Below, piece after piece: positions 62,648 through 64,000 of a DNA stretch of 64,000 bases (position 1 is the stretch's first letter; the number at the start of each line of letters is the position of its first letter). The translations under genes and the position numbers were made by a program. Below the pieces are notes generated by a model, which was not told the origin of the DNA, did not search any database, and saw only the letters and a program-made list of their open reading frames with translations. The stretch is taken from NCBI GenBank assembly GCA_964632495.1, contig CAZWDS010000002.1, forward strand, positions 62,001-126,000. The letters run 5' to 3'. This DNA is from CALKXV01 sp964632495. GTDB taxonomy: Bacteria > Pseudomonadota > Alphaproteobacteria > Rhodobacterales > Rhodobacteraceae.

Positions 62648-63238
62648 GGACGCCGCCGGATCCTCCCCGCCCCAAATCTCTTCGCCAATCGCGAAAAAGT
62701 CCGTCACATCGGCCAACTCTCTTGCCACTTCGGCTGTGACAGCCCCTTCGGCCACCACGGGCACTTCGATCATTTCGGACCACCATGCGAACAAATCCGC
62801 TTCAGCGCGCGTGCCATCTCCTAGGGTCGTCTTGCCTACCGGGCCAAAGGACACATAATCCGCCCCGGCTTCGCCCGCGGTCATCCCATCGTGACGCGAG
62901 GCCCCGCAAAAGGCTCCAACGATGGCATCGCCGCCAAGCGTCTTGCGTGCGCTTCGCACCGACCTTGCGCCATCCGTCAGATGCACACCGTCCAAGCCCA
63001 ACCGTTCGACCAACGCCACATGAGCGTCGATCACCAAAGCCACATCCCGGGCATGCGCCACTTCGCGCAGCACGTCCGCCGCCCGCGACAGACGGTCTTC
63101 GTCCTGTGTCGCCATGGAAAGGCGCAAACACGCAATCTCATGGGCGTCCAGAACGGCGGCCAACGCGTCGGGAAACGTAGAAAGTTCAAAATCCGGCGGG
63201 GTTGCTAGGTAAATCTGCGCGCGATCAGCCTCGGCCAT
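62618..63238 (-). CDS. Thiamine phosphate synthase family protein
   Basis: 206 aa TIM barrel. Phosphate-binding and substrate motifs in order: ALVIDAHVALVERLGLDGVHL, GDAIVGAFCGASRHDGMTAG and GADYVSFGPVGKTTLGDG. It is slightly degenerate against classical ThiE (VGAFCGASRH replaces VGVSTHS). It could be ThiE itself or a TenI-like paralogue; there are no other thiamine genes here. Convergent with olsA. Confidence 0.8.
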   Translation of the reverse strand: MAEADRAQIYLATPPDFELSTFPDALAAVLDAHEIACLRLSMATQDEDRLSRAADVLREVAHARDVALVIDAHVALVERLGLDGVHLTDGARSVRSARKTLGGDAIVGAFCGASRHDGMTAGEAGADYVSFGPVGKTTLGDGTRAEADLFAWWSEMIEVPVVAEGAVTAEVARELADVTDFFAIGEEIWGGEDPAASLARLLDGIV

Positions 63239-63279
63239 GTGGGGCCTCCTTCAAGTCTGTCCGCCCTATAGCGGGTTGA

Positions 63280-63609
63280 TCAGCGGGGGGGAAGGCTGGC
63301 GACGTTTTCCATCGCAAGCGCCATCAAAGTGCTGCGCCGTTTGTCATCGGCCATGACATCATCGGTCACATCAACCAATCCGCCCATCTTGCGCCCCGTG
63401 AAAGCCATTTCCGAGACACCGTCGATTTCCAAGGCCTCCGCTTGCCTCTCCTTGCCCACCCGGAACATGCCGCCGCCCTGATGCACGCCGCACAGCATGT
63501 GTCCCTTTAACATAAAGCACAGCCCCCCAAACATGCGCTTTTCCTCAACCCGAACCTGATCCGCCAAATCGCCGCGCAACATCTCGGCCATGCCTTCGTC
63601 ATATGCCAT
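63280..63609 (-). CDS. TfoX/Sxy N-terminal domain protein
   Basis: 109 aa from ATG 63609, which has AGGAGG 5 nt upstream; the longer frame adds 7 residues. TfoX_N pattern: RVEEKRMFGGLCFMLKGHML and FTGRKMGGLVDV. Only the N-terminal domain of competence regulator TfoX is present. Stand-alone copies are common in alphaproteobacteria and have no proven role in competence. Confidence 0.83.
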   Translation of the reverse strand: MAYDEGMAEMLRGDLADQVRVEEKRMFGGLCFMLKGHMLCGVHQGGGMFRVGKERQAEALEIDGVSEMAFTGRKMGGLVDVTDDVMADDKRRSTLMALAMENVASLPPR

Positions 63610-63710
63610 GTCATCCTCCTTTTGATCCATCCTATCCTAAAGACGTCTGACATGGGGCGATTTCGACAGCCTCGGCTTGAGTGTTTTCGCCCGGCCTTTT
63701 AAGGGAAGGC

Positions 63711-64000
63711 ATGACACAACCCTCCTTCGTCCTTGTCCGCCCGCAAATGGGCGAAAATATCGGGGCCGCTGCCCGTGCCATGTGGAATTTCGGGCTGGAC
63801 CGCATGGCCGTTGTGGCCCCCCGCGATGGCTGGCCGAACCCGAAGGCGATCGCCATGGCCTCGGGTGCGGGGCGTTTGCTGGACGAGGCGGTCTTGTCCG
63901 ACACCACAGCCACTGCCGTCAGCGACGCCACCTTCGTTTATGCTACCACGGCCCGTTCCCGCGATCTGACGAAAGAAGTTTTCACGCCCGAAGCCGCCAT
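63711..64000 (+). CDS. trmJ: tRNA/rRNA 2'-O-methyltransferase TrmJ-like (SpoU family), 3' end outside the window
   Basis: The ATG frame is open to the window edge (about 96 codons). The N-terminus FVLVRPQMGENIGAAARAMW and NFGLDRMAVVAPRDGWPNP match TrmJ, which methylates the 2'-OH at position 32 of tRNAs. The knot (SAM-binding) part lies beyond the window. Preceded by a GGAAGG-type Shine-Dalgarno. Confidence 0.85.
   Translation, partial: MTQPSFVLVRPQMGENIGAAARAMWNFGLDRMAVVAPRDGWPNPKAIAMASGAGRLLDEAVLSDTTATAVSDATFVYATTARSRDLTKEVFTPEAA

Overview
The window is chromosomal DNA of an alphaproteobacterium, most likely a marine Rhodobacterales (Roseobacter-type) organism. Support comes from gene order and family content: murA-DUF2948-hisD-UPF0262-phosphatase-infA-maf-RNase E/G-yacG, rplU-rpmA-(GNAT)-obgE-proB-proA followed by a convergent chpT, the ornithine-lipid pair olsB-olsA, and tripartite tricarboxylate, glycine-betaine and NitT/TauT importers. 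Two runs of exactly 100 N (1906-2005 and 37464-37563) mark scaffold joins. Genes are tightly packed, with many ATGA/GTGA overlaps.

Layout. 1-3788: a subtilisin-like protease (cut by the window edge) and a PAP2-family protein with an N-terminal Gly-Gly-Ile repeat, divergent from a large SARP-like regulator. 3862-12255: a photolyase/cryptochrome relative, tRNA-Thr, the housekeeping block and tRNA-Phe. 12256-16850: a visibly more A+T-rich segment of membrane and envelope genes (two OmpA-domain proteins, one fused to a YceI-like domain, and a CxxCH protein). 16855-24000: small regulatory and metabolic genes: a tyrosine-phosphatase-like protein, DUF1272, a GlxA-type regulator, an inositol-monophosphatase-family protein, a Ser/Thr kinase and a succinate-semialdehyde dehydrogenase. 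24168-40835: accessory metabolism. A molybdopterin oxidoreductase and a rhodanese lead into a long minus-strand operon: FAH hydrolase, dihydroxyphthalate-decarboxylase-like protein, TctCBA, LVIVD protein, OsmC, then a two-subunit molybdenum hydroxylase that ends in a decayed iron-alcohol-dehydrogenase gene. It is divergent from a GntR regulator, which is followed by an ABC importer. 40817-46429: a possible new Cys-rich small protein, then a five-gene sugar-nucleotide/glycosyltransferase cluster. 46436-51805: an MttB-family methyltransferase divergent from a ProVWX-type importer. 52090-52647: insertion-sequence debris beside tRNA-Ser. 52760-64000: core genes again (rplU, rpmA, obgE, proBA, chpT, olsBA, thiE-like, tfoX-like, trmJ).

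How the genes work together. The most interesting unit is the 27-41 kb regulon. One GntR regulator sits between a TTT-importer catabolic operon and an ABC importer, and the shared intergenic region carries repeated ATCAAT half-sites. The enzyme set suggests uptake and oxidation of a cyclic or aromatic acid, but the substrate cannot be read from the sequence. The MttB/ProVWX pair suggests import and demethylation of a quaternary amine. Start codons below were moved from the longest frame where a Shine-Dalgarno, signal peptide or operon overlap favoured a shorter one. No CRISPR array, rRNA, prophage or replication origin was seen.
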